Positions 1 through 6,428 of a stretch of 10,461 nt of DNA are shown here, one piece after another. The DNA is from Methanomassiliicoccaceae archaeon UBA537. Lineage in GTDB: Archaea; Thermoplasmatota; Thermoplasmata; Methanomassiliicoccales; Methanomethylophilaceae. Each line of letters starts with the position of its first letter. Position 1 is the first letter of the stretch. Under the pieces are notes generated by a model. That model saw only the letters and a list, made by a program, of their open reading frames with translations, did no database searches and had not been told where the DNA came from. The translations under genes and the position numbers were made by a program. The stretch covers positions 1 to 10,461 of the forward strand of contig DATC01000129.1 in the NCBI GenBank assembly GCA_002504495.1, given 5' to 3'.

Positions 1-837
1 GTCCGAATCGTACAGCTCCTCGAGCCTTTCCGGATCGGCGGTGAACAGGAGCTCGTACTCTCCTCCCCATCCCAGCAGAAGGTCTTCGAGGCTCTTGCCC
101 GAGGCGGCCGACATCTCATCGACCGAGGGTCCCTTCGGAATGAAGGATAGCTCCACATCGATCCCCACGCCGGAGTCGGAGCACAGGGTGTTCAGCGCCG
201 TTCCGAGACCGTCCGACAGGTCCATGCACGATGTGACCGCCCCGGTGGAGGCCAATGCGATGCCTTCGGTAACCCGGGGAATCGGAACGTACAGGGATTC
301 GCGTGCGGCATCGGCAGGGATCCCCAGACCGATGGACGTGAATCCTGCAGCAGGTCCGCCGAGAGGGCCTGTGACAGCGACCACATCTCCGGGACGCGCT
401 CCCGAGCGGAGCATAGGGCTTCTCTCGTCCATGACGCCCAGCGCTGTGGTGCAGACGACGCCCGGGCCCGTCTTCGTATCGCCGCCGGCGATCCCGGTGC
501 CGCAGTATTCGGCGCACTGGCTTATCCCGCTCATGATGTCGTAGGCCGCCTGAACGTCGAGGTCCGACGGCAGAGCCAGGGAGGCCAGTATCCCGGTGGG
601 TCTCGCGCCCATGGCGGCGAGGTCGCTGAAGCTCACGGCCGCGGCGTACCATCCGAACTGCTCGTAGGTCATGCCGTCAGGGAAGTGCCTTTCGAACGTC
701 ACGATGTCCGTGGAGGCGACGGCGCCTCCGTCCACGATGCATGCGTCGTCTCCCGGCCCGATGATGCCGTCCTTGCGGATGAACGATGCGAAGTCCTCTA
801 TGAGCCGTCTCTCTCCGGCGTCCCCGAATCTGGCCAT
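1..837 (-). CDS. thiL: Thiamine-monophosphate kinase ThiL (3' end beyond window)
   Basis: ThiL phosphorylates thiamine monophosphate to thiamine diphosphate with ATP, the final step of cofactor synthesis in the cytoplasm. The first 279 residues are present and the C-terminal part lies beyond the left edge; family members are usually about 300-330 residues. Visible ThiL/PurM-like signatures: GPGDDA at 27-32 (Mg-ATP site), SDLAAMGARP at 71-80, GGDT at 118-121, a MDLSDG stretch at 205-210 and GGEYELLFT at 258-266. The start (835-837) is chosen because the family begins just before the GDDA motif and because the sequence upstream is A/T-richer and holds a TATA-like element. It is transcribed away from the gene at 1144. 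The family call is firm; substrate follows from the family. Confidence 0.93.
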   Translation of the reverse strand, partial: MARFGDAGERRLIEDFASFIRKDGIIGPGDDACIVDGGAVASTDIVTFERHFPDGMTYEQFGWYAAAVSFSDLAAMGARPTGILASLALPSDLDVQAAYDIMSGISQCAEYCGTGIAGGDTKTGPGVVCTTALGVMDERSPMLRSGARPGDVVAVTGPLGGPAAGFTSIGLGIPADAARESLYVPIPRVTEGIALASTGAVTSCMDLSDGLGTALNTLCSDSGVGIDVELSFIPKGPSVDEMSAASGKSLEDLLLGWGGEYELLFTADPERLEELYDSD

Positions 838-890
838 GGTCCGCGTACCGCTCCGGATTCTTAAGAGATGTCGCACGCGGACTGTGCTTG

Positions 891-900
891 TTCATATAAC
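891..900 (-). promoter_or_regulatory. Possible TATA box for thiL
   Basis: Read on the minus strand this is GTTATATGAA, the best TATA-like element in the 306-base gap. It lies about 55-60 bases before the thiL start, which would give a leader of roughly 30 bases. It is inferred from base composition and position only. Confidence 0.35.
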
Positions 901-919
901 GGACGATAGATGCCGTCCT

Positions 920-1147
920 ATGAGATCCGAGGTCCTCATAGCCTCGCTGTTCGCAACGGCCGCGATCGAGCCGTTCGAGGACAGGTCCTGTCCATCAGCT
1001 GATTTCAAGGCGTCGGCGGAATCCCATCGGTTCAGCGAGGCTGCGGCCGATCATCCGTTCTATGCAGGCTATGCGGGGAGAACATATTCGTCCGAGTTCG
1101 GAGTTCAGGGATCCATGAGGATATCCGTGAAAGGAGGGAACCGATGA
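920..1147 (+). CDS. Doubtful small ORF coupled to the next gene
   Basis: A 75-codon reading frame with no recognised family. It starts with a weakly hydrophobic stretch (VLIASLFATAA, about residues 5-15) and is otherwise unremarkable. Two points favour it being real. Its TGA overlaps the ATG of the transglutaminase-like gene (ATGA, 1144-1147), the usual sign of translational coupling in compact archaeal genomes. Its third codon positions are also fairly G/C-rich. Against it: the frame stays open upstream into antisense thiL, so the ATG at 920 is a guess, and no domain is visible. It could be a genuine small protein, the remnant of a longer gene, or chance. The 838-919 stretch holds only the possible thiL promoter. 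Confidence 0.3.
   Translation: MRSEVLIASLFATAAIEPFEDRSCPSADFKASAESHRFSEAAADHPFYAGYAGRTYSSEFGVQGSMRISVKGGNR
1131..1137 (+). promoter_or_regulatory. Strong Shine-Dalgarno for the 1144 gene
   Basis: AAGGAGG lies 6 bases before the ATG at 1144, an almost full match to the 3' end of 16S rRNA. It fixes the start of the transglutaminase-like gene. It stands out because several other genes here show TATA-to-ATG distances suggesting leaderless mRNAs, so this gene probably has an upstream leader or a coupled upstream ORF. Confidence 0.75.
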
Positions 1148-2394
1148 AAGTGAGATCGATGCTTTCCCTGTCGGTGGTCATTCTGCTGATCCTGGCGGTG
1201 TTCGTCTGCTCGGATATGTTCCAACGCATCGATCCGTCGGAGCCTTCGGAATCCGATCCGGACGGTCCCCATACGGAAGATCCCGAACCAGGGCCCGATC
1301 CGGAACAGGAACCCGCCGATCTCGGCTACGACGTCCCGAACGGATTCGCAGTGGACTACGGAACGTTCACGATCTCGAATCGGGATGTCGCATCCTGGAC
1401 GGTGGTGGATCTTCTGGCTCCGTTCTGCGAGAAGGTCGGAACGGAACTCGTCGAATACAGGGGATTCCTTGTCGAAGGGGATTCCGTCACGCTCGGCCCG
1501 GGACTGTTCATGATATCTTCGGCGGGAGAGGCGTTCGAATTCGGATTCGGAGGCCTTTTGGAGAGGTCTGTTTCATGGACGTACGATACGGGTTCCGGAA
1601 AAGAGGACGTCTCCGTGTCCTTCGCCATCGATGTCGGCAGGCTTCTGGAGCAGAGGGAGATCGCTCAGACGTTCAACGGAGACGGCCACAGCCGCCTGTT
1701 CTCCGAGCTTCCGTCGCTCGCCGTCCGTTCGGAGGAGATCGATACGATCTCCCGCTCGCTCCGTTCGGAATTCGAGAGGATAGGCGGCGATCCCGGGAAC
1801 GCCCAGTCCTATGCGGATTTCATAGCATCCTTCGTGCAGCTGCCCGTGACATATCCTGCTCGCGTCGCAGGCATGGGGGAGGACTACTCGATATACGGGC
1901 AGGACGAGTACTGGGCGATGCCTCTGCAGACGCTCTGCCTGATGCAGGGGGACTGCGAGGACAAGGCTGTCCTTCTATCCTCCATATATCTGGCATCCGG
2001 ATTCCAGTCGGCGGTAGGCGGGATATCCGGCCACGTATTCGCCGGAGTCCATCTGGAATCCTTCGAGGAGACATCCAAGGACAGGCTGAAGGAGCTGGAC
2101 CGGTACAGGCTCTACAGGATCGCGGCATCGGTTCCCGTGGAGGGTTCATGCGACGAGGGGATCTCCGACACGGTGTTCTACGCCGTAGAGACGATCCACG
2201 GGCAGATTCCGGTAGGTTATCTGACATCAGGCTCCGACTACTTCGGCAAGAAGACTCTGTGGGGAATCGCAGGTCTTTATCCTTGTTCTCGACGGCGGAC
2301 AGATCGACCACCGGAGCGGAGTCGGGGATCCACGGTCCGTCGAATGTCTCGGCCGTGCCGATCCTCAGCTTATCGCCGACATCCAGGGTCATGA
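1144..2394 (+). CDS. Membrane-anchored transglutaminase-like (papain-fold) protein
   Basis: The N-terminus is a signal anchor or signal peptide (hydrophobic about 8-22). An acidic, Pro-rich stalk follows (29-60), so the rest is probably outside the cell. A globular region spans about 65-190, and the transglutaminase-like domain about 200-305. Its catalytic Cys is C271 in GDCED and the likely His is H297 in GHVFAG; the third residue of the triad is not clear. Such domains in archaea are usually cysteine peptidases or related hydrolases, and the substrate is unknown. The natural-looking protein ends near L378. Residues from about 381 on are an Arg/Ser/Pro-rich tail that is antisense to the convergent hydrolase gene, which suggests a lost stop codon at about 2278 (see findings). 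Start fixed by a strong Shine-Dalgarno. Confidence 0.75.
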   Translation: MKVRSMLSLSVVILLILAVFVCSDMFQRIDPSEPSESDPDGPHTEDPEPGPDPEQEPADLGYDVPNGFAVDYGTFTISNRDVASWTVVDLLAPFCEKVGTELVEYRGFLVEGDSVTLGPGLFMISSAGEAFEFGFGGLLERSVSWTYDTGSGKEDVSVSFAIDVGRLLEQREIAQTFNGDGHSRLFSELPSLAVRSEEIDTISRSLRSEFERIGGDPGNAQSYADFIASFVQLPVTYPARVAGMGEDYSIYGQDEYWAMPLQTLCLMQGDCEDKAVLLSSIYLASGFQSAVGGISGHVFAGVHLESFEETSKDRLKELDRYRLYRIAASVPVEGSCDEGISDTVFYAVETIHGQIPVGYLTSGSDYFGKKTLWGIAGLYPCSRRRTDRPPERSRGSTVRRMSRPCRSSAYRRHPGS

Positions 2395-3142
2395 GGTCCT
2401 TGGCGGATATGGTGCGGATGCCGGTGGCGCGCTCCACCATGGCTGCCTGCGCATCGTCCCCGTGCTCCAGCATCACGATTCCCAGATGGACGAACACTGC
2501 GAGTTCGGGCTTTACGCGTTCGACGAACGCCGTCGCGTCGTCCGTGCACATATGATAGTTTATCCGGTTTCCTCTGGGCGTGGTCACCGGCAGAAGTACG
2601 ACCCTGCTCCCCTTGTACTGATCCGCTATATCGTCGGAATACGATGTGTCGCTGACGTATGAGAATATCCCGTGTTCTGTATGCATCCTGAATCCGACGT
2701 TCGTTGGGTCGCTGTGAACCGCCTTGCATATATCCACGTCCATGCCGTCGATGTCGAGGATGTCTCCGGGCCTGAATGTGAACAGATGCTCCGGAAGGCT
2801 CAGATGATATGGGGAGAACGCGGGCCCGAGGCCGTTCAGCCCCTCCATTACGGTGACGGAACCGAACAGGGATCCTCTCTTGACCCATCCGCCGCGCGTC
2901 ATGCCTTCTATTGCGCATGCGGCATCCGAATAATGGTCCGGGTGGCAATGGGAAACGATTATGGAATCCGTGCGGCACAGGTCGTATCTGATGCGCTGCA
3001 TCTGCGCCAAGGCGCCCGGCCCCGGATCTACATGAAGCATGCGACCGTCGTGCTCTACGAGGAAGCCGCCGCAGCAGCGGGTCTGATACATGGCGGTATG
3101 CCTCCCGCCGCCTGTTCCGAGGAACGTCACGCGGAATCCCAT
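1820..3142 (-). CDS. Metallo-beta-lactamase-fold hydrolase, with read-through 3' tail
   Basis: Cytoplasmic zinc-dependent hydrolase of the MBL superfamily. The metal ligands are visible: H65, H67, D69 and H70 in SHCHPDH, then H143, D165 (VSDTSYSD) and H218 (VFVHLG). That full two-metal set resembles the RNase Z/PhnP/phosphodiesterase-like branches, but the substrate cannot be told from sequence. The start at 3140-3142 (MGFRVTFLGTGGG) gives the typical beta-strand plus Gly-rich loop opening; the frame is open further upstream, but that stretch is not protein-like. Recognisable sequence stops near residue 288 (about 2280). The frame then continues about 150 codons antisense to the transglutaminase-like gene as an Arg/Pro/Ser-rich tail that is almost certainly not native. 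The probable intended end is about 2277. Divergent from the deaminase gene. Confidence 0.8.
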   Translation of the reverse strand: MGFRVTFLGTGGGRHTAMYQTRCCGGFLVEHDGRMLHVDPGPGALAQMQRIRYDLCRTDSIIVSHCHPDHYSDAACAIEGMTRGGWVKRGSLFGSVTVMEGLNGLGPAFSPYHLSLPEHLFTFRPGDILDIDGMDVDICKAVHSDPTNVGFRMHTEHGIFSYVSDTSYSDDIADQYKGSRVVLLPVTTPRGNRINYHMCTDDATAFVERVKPELAVFVHLGIVMLEHGDDAQAAMVERATGIRTISAKDLMTLDVGDKLRIGTAETFDGPWIPDSAPVVDLSAVENKDKDLRFPTESSCRSSRSLMSDNLPESARGSSLRRRTPCRRSPRRMNPPREPMPRSCRACTGPAPSACPWMSPRRIPDGLRRIRGRISRLPPTGIRMPDIWRIEGQPCPRSPPASGRASAEASPSTRPARISSSPPPCLRREQDMSRAAARRML

Positions 3143-3162
3143 GTCTCCTTCATCCGCGATGC

Positions 3163-3173
3163 GGTATTTCGTT
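3163..3173 (-). promoter_or_regulatory. Likely TATA box for the MBL hydrolase gene
   Basis: On the minus strand this reads AACGAAATACC, centred about 26 bases before the ATG at 3142. That is the archaeal TATA-to-start-site distance, so transcription probably begins at or next to the start codon. A GGAG sits only 3 bases before the ATG, too close to be a good ribosome binding site. Inferred from spacing and composition. Confidence 0.45.
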
Positions 3174-3203
3174 ATTGGTCTCGGCCTCCTGTCCGGCGTT
3201 CCG

Positions 3204-3211
3204 TTTTTACA
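3204..3211 (+). promoter_or_regulatory. Likely TATA box for the deaminase gene
   Basis: TTTTTACA is the only A/T-rich run in the 91-base divergent gap on this strand. Its centre is about 27 bases before the ATG at 3234, which suggests a leaderless transcript and supports that ATG over any upstream start. No Shine-Dalgarno precedes the gene. Confidence 0.45.
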
Positions 3212-3233
3212 TGAGAGTTCGGATGCACCGTTC

Positions 3234-4523
3234 ATGATTACGGCGATCCGCAATGCCTGGATAGTGACCCAGGACGCCAAACGCAGCATCCTGAAGGGGG
3301 ACATAGTGATCGATGGAGACCGCATAGTATCCGTTGGTCCCGTCTACAACGGTTCGGCGGACAGGGAGATCGATGCCACGGGCGATATCGTCATGCCCGG
3401 CATGATCAACACCCATACGCATATCGCGATGTCGGTCATGAAGGGCGTGGTCGACGATCTCCAATTCCCCGATTTCCTGGAGAAGACGTTCAGGATCGAT
3501 TCGGACCGCACGGACGAGGACCTCGATATCGGCACCCGTCTCGGGTGCATGGAGATGATGCGCGGAGGTACCACCACGTTCATGGACCTGTACTATTCCG
3601 AGGACGTCATAGCCAAGGCGACCTCTGATGCAGGGATCCGCGGAGTGCTGTGCTGGTGCGTTCTCGATGACGACAAGACCACTCAGAAGGGCAGCCCCCT
3701 GGACAACTGCAGGAGGTTCATCGATTCCTTCAGCGGAACGCGCAAGATAGTGCCGGGCGTTGGATTGCAGGGCGTATACGTGTGCAGCGAGGAGACGTGC
3801 ATAGGCGCGAAGGCTCTTTCCGACGAGAAGAACGCTCCCATGAATCTCCACCTTTCGGAGACCCGTGGCGAGGTCAACGAGCACAAGAGGCAGACGGGGA
3901 TGCGTCCGGCGGAATGGCTGTCGAGTATAGGGGCAATCGGCCCTCGCAGCGTCGCGGCGCATTCCGCATGGCTCACTCTTAGGGAGGTCAGGCTCATGGG
4001 CGAGGCGGGGATGTCCGTGTCCTGCTGTCCTGCATCCAATATGAAGCTGGCCACCGGAGGCGTCGCACCGGTTCCGGAATTCCAGAAATACGGGGTCAAC
4101 GTTTCCATCGGAACGGATGGGAGCACTACCAACAACACCCTTGATATGTTCGCGGAGATGAGGCTGCTCGGCCTCCTTCAGAAATCCAGCAGATGGGATG
4201 CCACCGTGGCTCCTGCCCAGGACCTTCTGGACTTCGCCACGATCAACGGCGCTAAGGCCATAGGCATGGGGGATTCCCTGGGTTCGATCGAGCCGGGGAA
4301 GTATGCGGACATCGTCATCCTCGACGGCAAGGCCCCCAACCTGAGGCCTCTACTTCCGGAGAACATCATCGCCAATATCGTCTATTCCGGAAACAGCCTC
4401 AATGTGAAGACCGTCCTGTGTCAGGGAGATGTGGTTGTCGAGAACGGCATCATCAGGACTTTGGATGTCCCGGATGTGCTGGACAGATCCGAGGACATGT
4501 GGAGATCGCTCTGTCTCAGATGA
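3234..4523 (+). CDS. dadD: 5'-deoxyadenosine / MTA / SAH deaminase (amidohydrolase family)
   Basis: Zinc-dependent amidohydrolase of 429 residues, the usual length for the MtaD/DadD/SsnA group. It deaminates the adenine of nucleosides such as 5'-deoxyadenosine, methylthioadenosine or S-adenosylhomocysteine to the inosine form. In methanogens the family member DadD is linked to recycling 5'-deoxyadenosine from radical-SAM enzymes. Metal and catalytic residues are all present: H61 and H63 (NTHTHIA), H206 and E209 (HLSET), H243 (AAHSAW) and D295 (GTDGS). The composite beta-sandwich ends (about 1-55 and 350-410) are also evident. The ATG at 3234 opens the typical MITAIRNAWIVT strand and has a TATA element 27 bases upstream. 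Its stop overlaps the 3' end of the antiporter gene by 8 bases. Which substrate dominates is inference. Confidence 0.9.
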   Translation: MITAIRNAWIVTQDAKRSILKGDIVIDGDRIVSVGPVYNGSADREIDATGDIVMPGMINTHTHIAMSVMKGVVDDLQFPDFLEKTFRIDSDRTDEDLDIGTRLGCMEMMRGGTTTFMDLYYSEDVIAKATSDAGIRGVLCWCVLDDDKTTQKGSPLDNCRRFIDSFSGTRKIVPGVGLQGVYVCSEETCIGAKALSDEKNAPMNLHLSETRGEVNEHKRQTGMRPAEWLSSIGAIGPRSVAAHSAWLTLREVRLMGEAGMSVSCCPASNMKLATGGVAPVPEFQKYGVNVSIGTDGSTTNNTLDMFAEMRLLGLLQKSSRWDATVAPAQDLLDFATINGAKAIGMGDSLGSIEPGKYADIVILDGKAPNLRPLLPENIIANIVYSGNSLNVKTVLCQGDVVVENGIIRTLDVPDVLDRSEDMWRSLCLR

Positions 4524-6372
4524 GCGCCCGGGGGGGCGCGAGCCCCTCCAATTCATCGATGCGAGGCCGTGATCGGTCCGCCTTCGATTCGGCCGGTACG
4601 GAATCGTCGTCCTCGTTCTTCTTCTTCCTCTTGAGCATTACGACTATGGTGACGAATCCCATTCCCAGTACCACCAGGTAGTACCAGAACGGCATGGGCA
4701 CCGAGTTGGGAACGAGAAGGATTATCACGAAGTCGATCAGAGCGATGACCAGGAACGTGTTTATCTGAAGGAAGCTGAGGAAGCGTTCGTATTTCTCCGA
4801 CGGATTGGTCCTGTTTCCTTCCATGTTGGCGATGCGCTTTGCACCGACTATTATGATCTCATCCAGGAACTTGACGTTGTTTATCAGATAGTACGTCGGG
4901 ACTGTCAGCATGATGAAGTTCAGCGTGAGCGTGAAAATGACCCACAGCGTCATGCTTCCGCCGAACGATTCGAGAAGCCATCCGGACAGCGGCTCCAGGA
5001 TGACATAGAACAGTATTTCTATAGCGGCGATGGCCGCGAGATTGATGTACGCATGGGTCATGCTCTTGTAGATGGCCTTCTGCGACTTCTTGGACGTCGC
5101 AGATACGCGTACGTACATGTTGGAGCGGGCTTCGCACAGGTCGCAGCATGCTGTGTAGAACTTGCGGGGACATTTCTCGACCGCCTTGTCCCAGACCTTG
5201 TCCGTGACTTTTCCGAACAGAGGCAGCATTATCATGGAGATGAGCGCGGCCCCGATGACCGAGGTGTAGAACTCGTTGTCTATGACGTTGCGGCTGAGAG
5301 CCTCTGCCGCGATGATGAATGCGAATTCTCCCATGGCGCATAGGCTGGTGGCGGAGATGAATCCGTTCCTGCAACTCTCGTTGCCTACCCAGTATGCGAG
5401 GAAGACCGTCGCCGTCTTGAGGACCGCGAAGAGGAGGAAGAACAGGATCACGGTGCTGATGTTGTCCACCAGCATCGATGCAGGGAACACCTCGGTGCCT
5501 ATACTGATGAAGAATATGGCCATGAACAGGTCGCGCATCGGCTCTATCTTCTCGTTGATGCTCTTGGCCTTCCTGCTGCTCGCGACCATCATTCCCATCA
5601 GGAACGCGCCTACCGCGCTCGACAGGCCGGATGCGGATGCCAGGAGGGCCATTCCGAAAGCCAGGCCCACGGAGGTGATCGTCAGGATCTCGTCGGATAC
5701 GTTGTCTGAGATCCAGTTGATTATGCGAGGGATTATGCGTAGTCCCACGACTATGCTGATGATCATGAACGAGAGGATCTTGATGATCAGGACTATGATC
5801 TGATTGATGTCCATCCCGTTCGCTCCGCCCCCGTAGTTCACCATCAGAGGGGTGATCATCGACAGGATGATGACCTGCCCGATATCCTCCATGATGGTGA
5901 TGAGGACGAGCATCTCGATGTGCTCCTTGTCGAGCTTGCCCTGGGATTTGAGAACAGCCATCACGACAGCGGTCGACGATCCGGAGATGATCGCGCCGAG
6001 AACGATGGACTGGGTCATATCATATCCCATGAAGGATCCGGCGATGAAACCGCCCAGCACCATCAGCGGGAGCTGGACCGCGGCTACGAGGATGGCGAAC
6101 GATCCCTGTTTGCGGATTTTCTTGATGTTGATCTCCAAGCCGATGCAGAACATCAGCATGACCAAGCCCATATGCTTCAGAAGGGAGATTATCTCCTCCT
6201 CGGCTTCTACCGCCTCTACGTCCTGGTGGCTGAAGAGGAGGTTTACGAGAATTATCCCCGCGATGATGTATCCGATCAGCGGAGGCAGCTTGAGCTTGTT
6301 GAATATGATGGAGCAGACTGCAGCAAGCAGCGTGAACAACGCCAACGCAGTGAGCATGACCGCTTCTTCCAT
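4516..6372 (-). CDS. CPA2-type monovalent cation/proton antiporter (KefB/NapA-like)
   Basis: Integral membrane protein of 618 residues. Residues about 5-390 form the 12-13 helix antiporter core: LPPLIGYIIAGI (29-40), MLMFCIGLEI (72-81), GAIISGSSTAVV (126-137), the E162-D163 pair expected in the ion-binding helix, and SSAVGAFLMGMMVA (251-264). It should exchange Na+ or K+ for protons. Unlike KefB/KefC it has no Rossmann (RCK/TrkA-N) domain after the core. Instead there is a cytosolic-looking Cys cluster (C401, C409, C410, C413), further hydrophobic segments (about 441-460, 475-497, 537-555, 562-580) and a charged tail. The ATG at 6372 gives a normal helix 1; M6 is an alternative. Its last 8 bases overlap the convergent deaminase gene. 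Ion specificity cannot be read from sequence. Confidence 0.88.
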   Translation of the reverse strand: MEEAVMLTALALFTLLAAVCSIIFNKLKLPPLIGYIIAGIILVNLLFSHQDVEAVEAEEEIISLLKHMGLVMLMFCIGLEINIKKIRKQGSFAILVAAVQLPLMVLGGFIAGSFMGYDMTQSIVLGAIISGSSTAVVMAVLKSQGKLDKEHIEMLVLITIMEDIGQVIILSMITPLMVNYGGGANGMDINQIIVLIIKILSFMIISIVVGLRIIPRIINWISDNVSDEILTITSVGLAFGMALLASASGLSSAVGAFLMGMMVASSRKAKSINEKIEPMRDLFMAIFFISIGTEVFPASMLVDNISTVILFFLLFAVLKTATVFLAYWVGNESCRNGFISATSLCAMGEFAFIIAAEALSRNVIDNEFYTSVIGAALISMIMLPLFGKVTDKVWDKAVEKCPRKFYTACCDLCEARSNMYVRVSATSKKSQKAIYKSMTHAYINLAAIAAIEILFYVILEPLSGWLLESFGGSMTLWVIFTLTLNFIMLTVPTYYLINNVKFLDEIIIVGAKRIANMEGNRTNPSEKYERFLSFLQINTFLVIALIDFVIILLVPNSVPMPFWYYLVVLGMGFVTIVVMLKRKKKNEDDDSVPAESKADRSRPRIDELEGLAPPRALI

Positions 6373-6400
6373 CTATCCACCGCCAAGCCTATGTCCATAC

Positions 6401-6424
6401 TATGATTAATGATTGTCGTACGAC
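6401..6424 (-). promoter_or_regulatory. Likely antiporter promoter with adjacent palindrome
   Basis: Between the GNAT stop (6429) and the antiporter ATG (6372) lies an A/T-rich element, ATTAATCATA on the minus strand (6401-6410). It sits about 35 bases before the ATG. Right upstream of it is a perfect 10-base palindrome, GTCGTACGAC (6415-6424), placed where an archaeal regulator could affect TBP/TFB binding. It suggests the antiporter has its own promoter. Regulator unknown. Confidence 0.35.
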
Positions 6425-6428
6425 GGAG

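Noticed and set aside
1575..2978. Long open frames on both strands between 1575 and 2978 other than the two annotated genes
   Set aside because: They are Arg/Pro-rich shadows of the transglutaminase-like and MBL genes, a common effect of G/C-rich third positions.
3090..3233. Longer start for the deaminase at 3090
   Set aside because: It overlaps the MBL hydrolase start in antisense and adds sequence unlike the family; the TATA element fits the ATG at 3234.
3143..3325. Longer start for the MBL hydrolase at 3325
   Set aside because: The extra 61 codons are antisense to the deaminase start and both promoters; the MBL fold begins at MGFRVTFLG.
4524..4539. G/C-rich near-palindrome after the deaminase stop as a terminator
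   Set aside because: It is inside the antiporter coding end and has no T-run; archaeal terminators are mainly T-rich.
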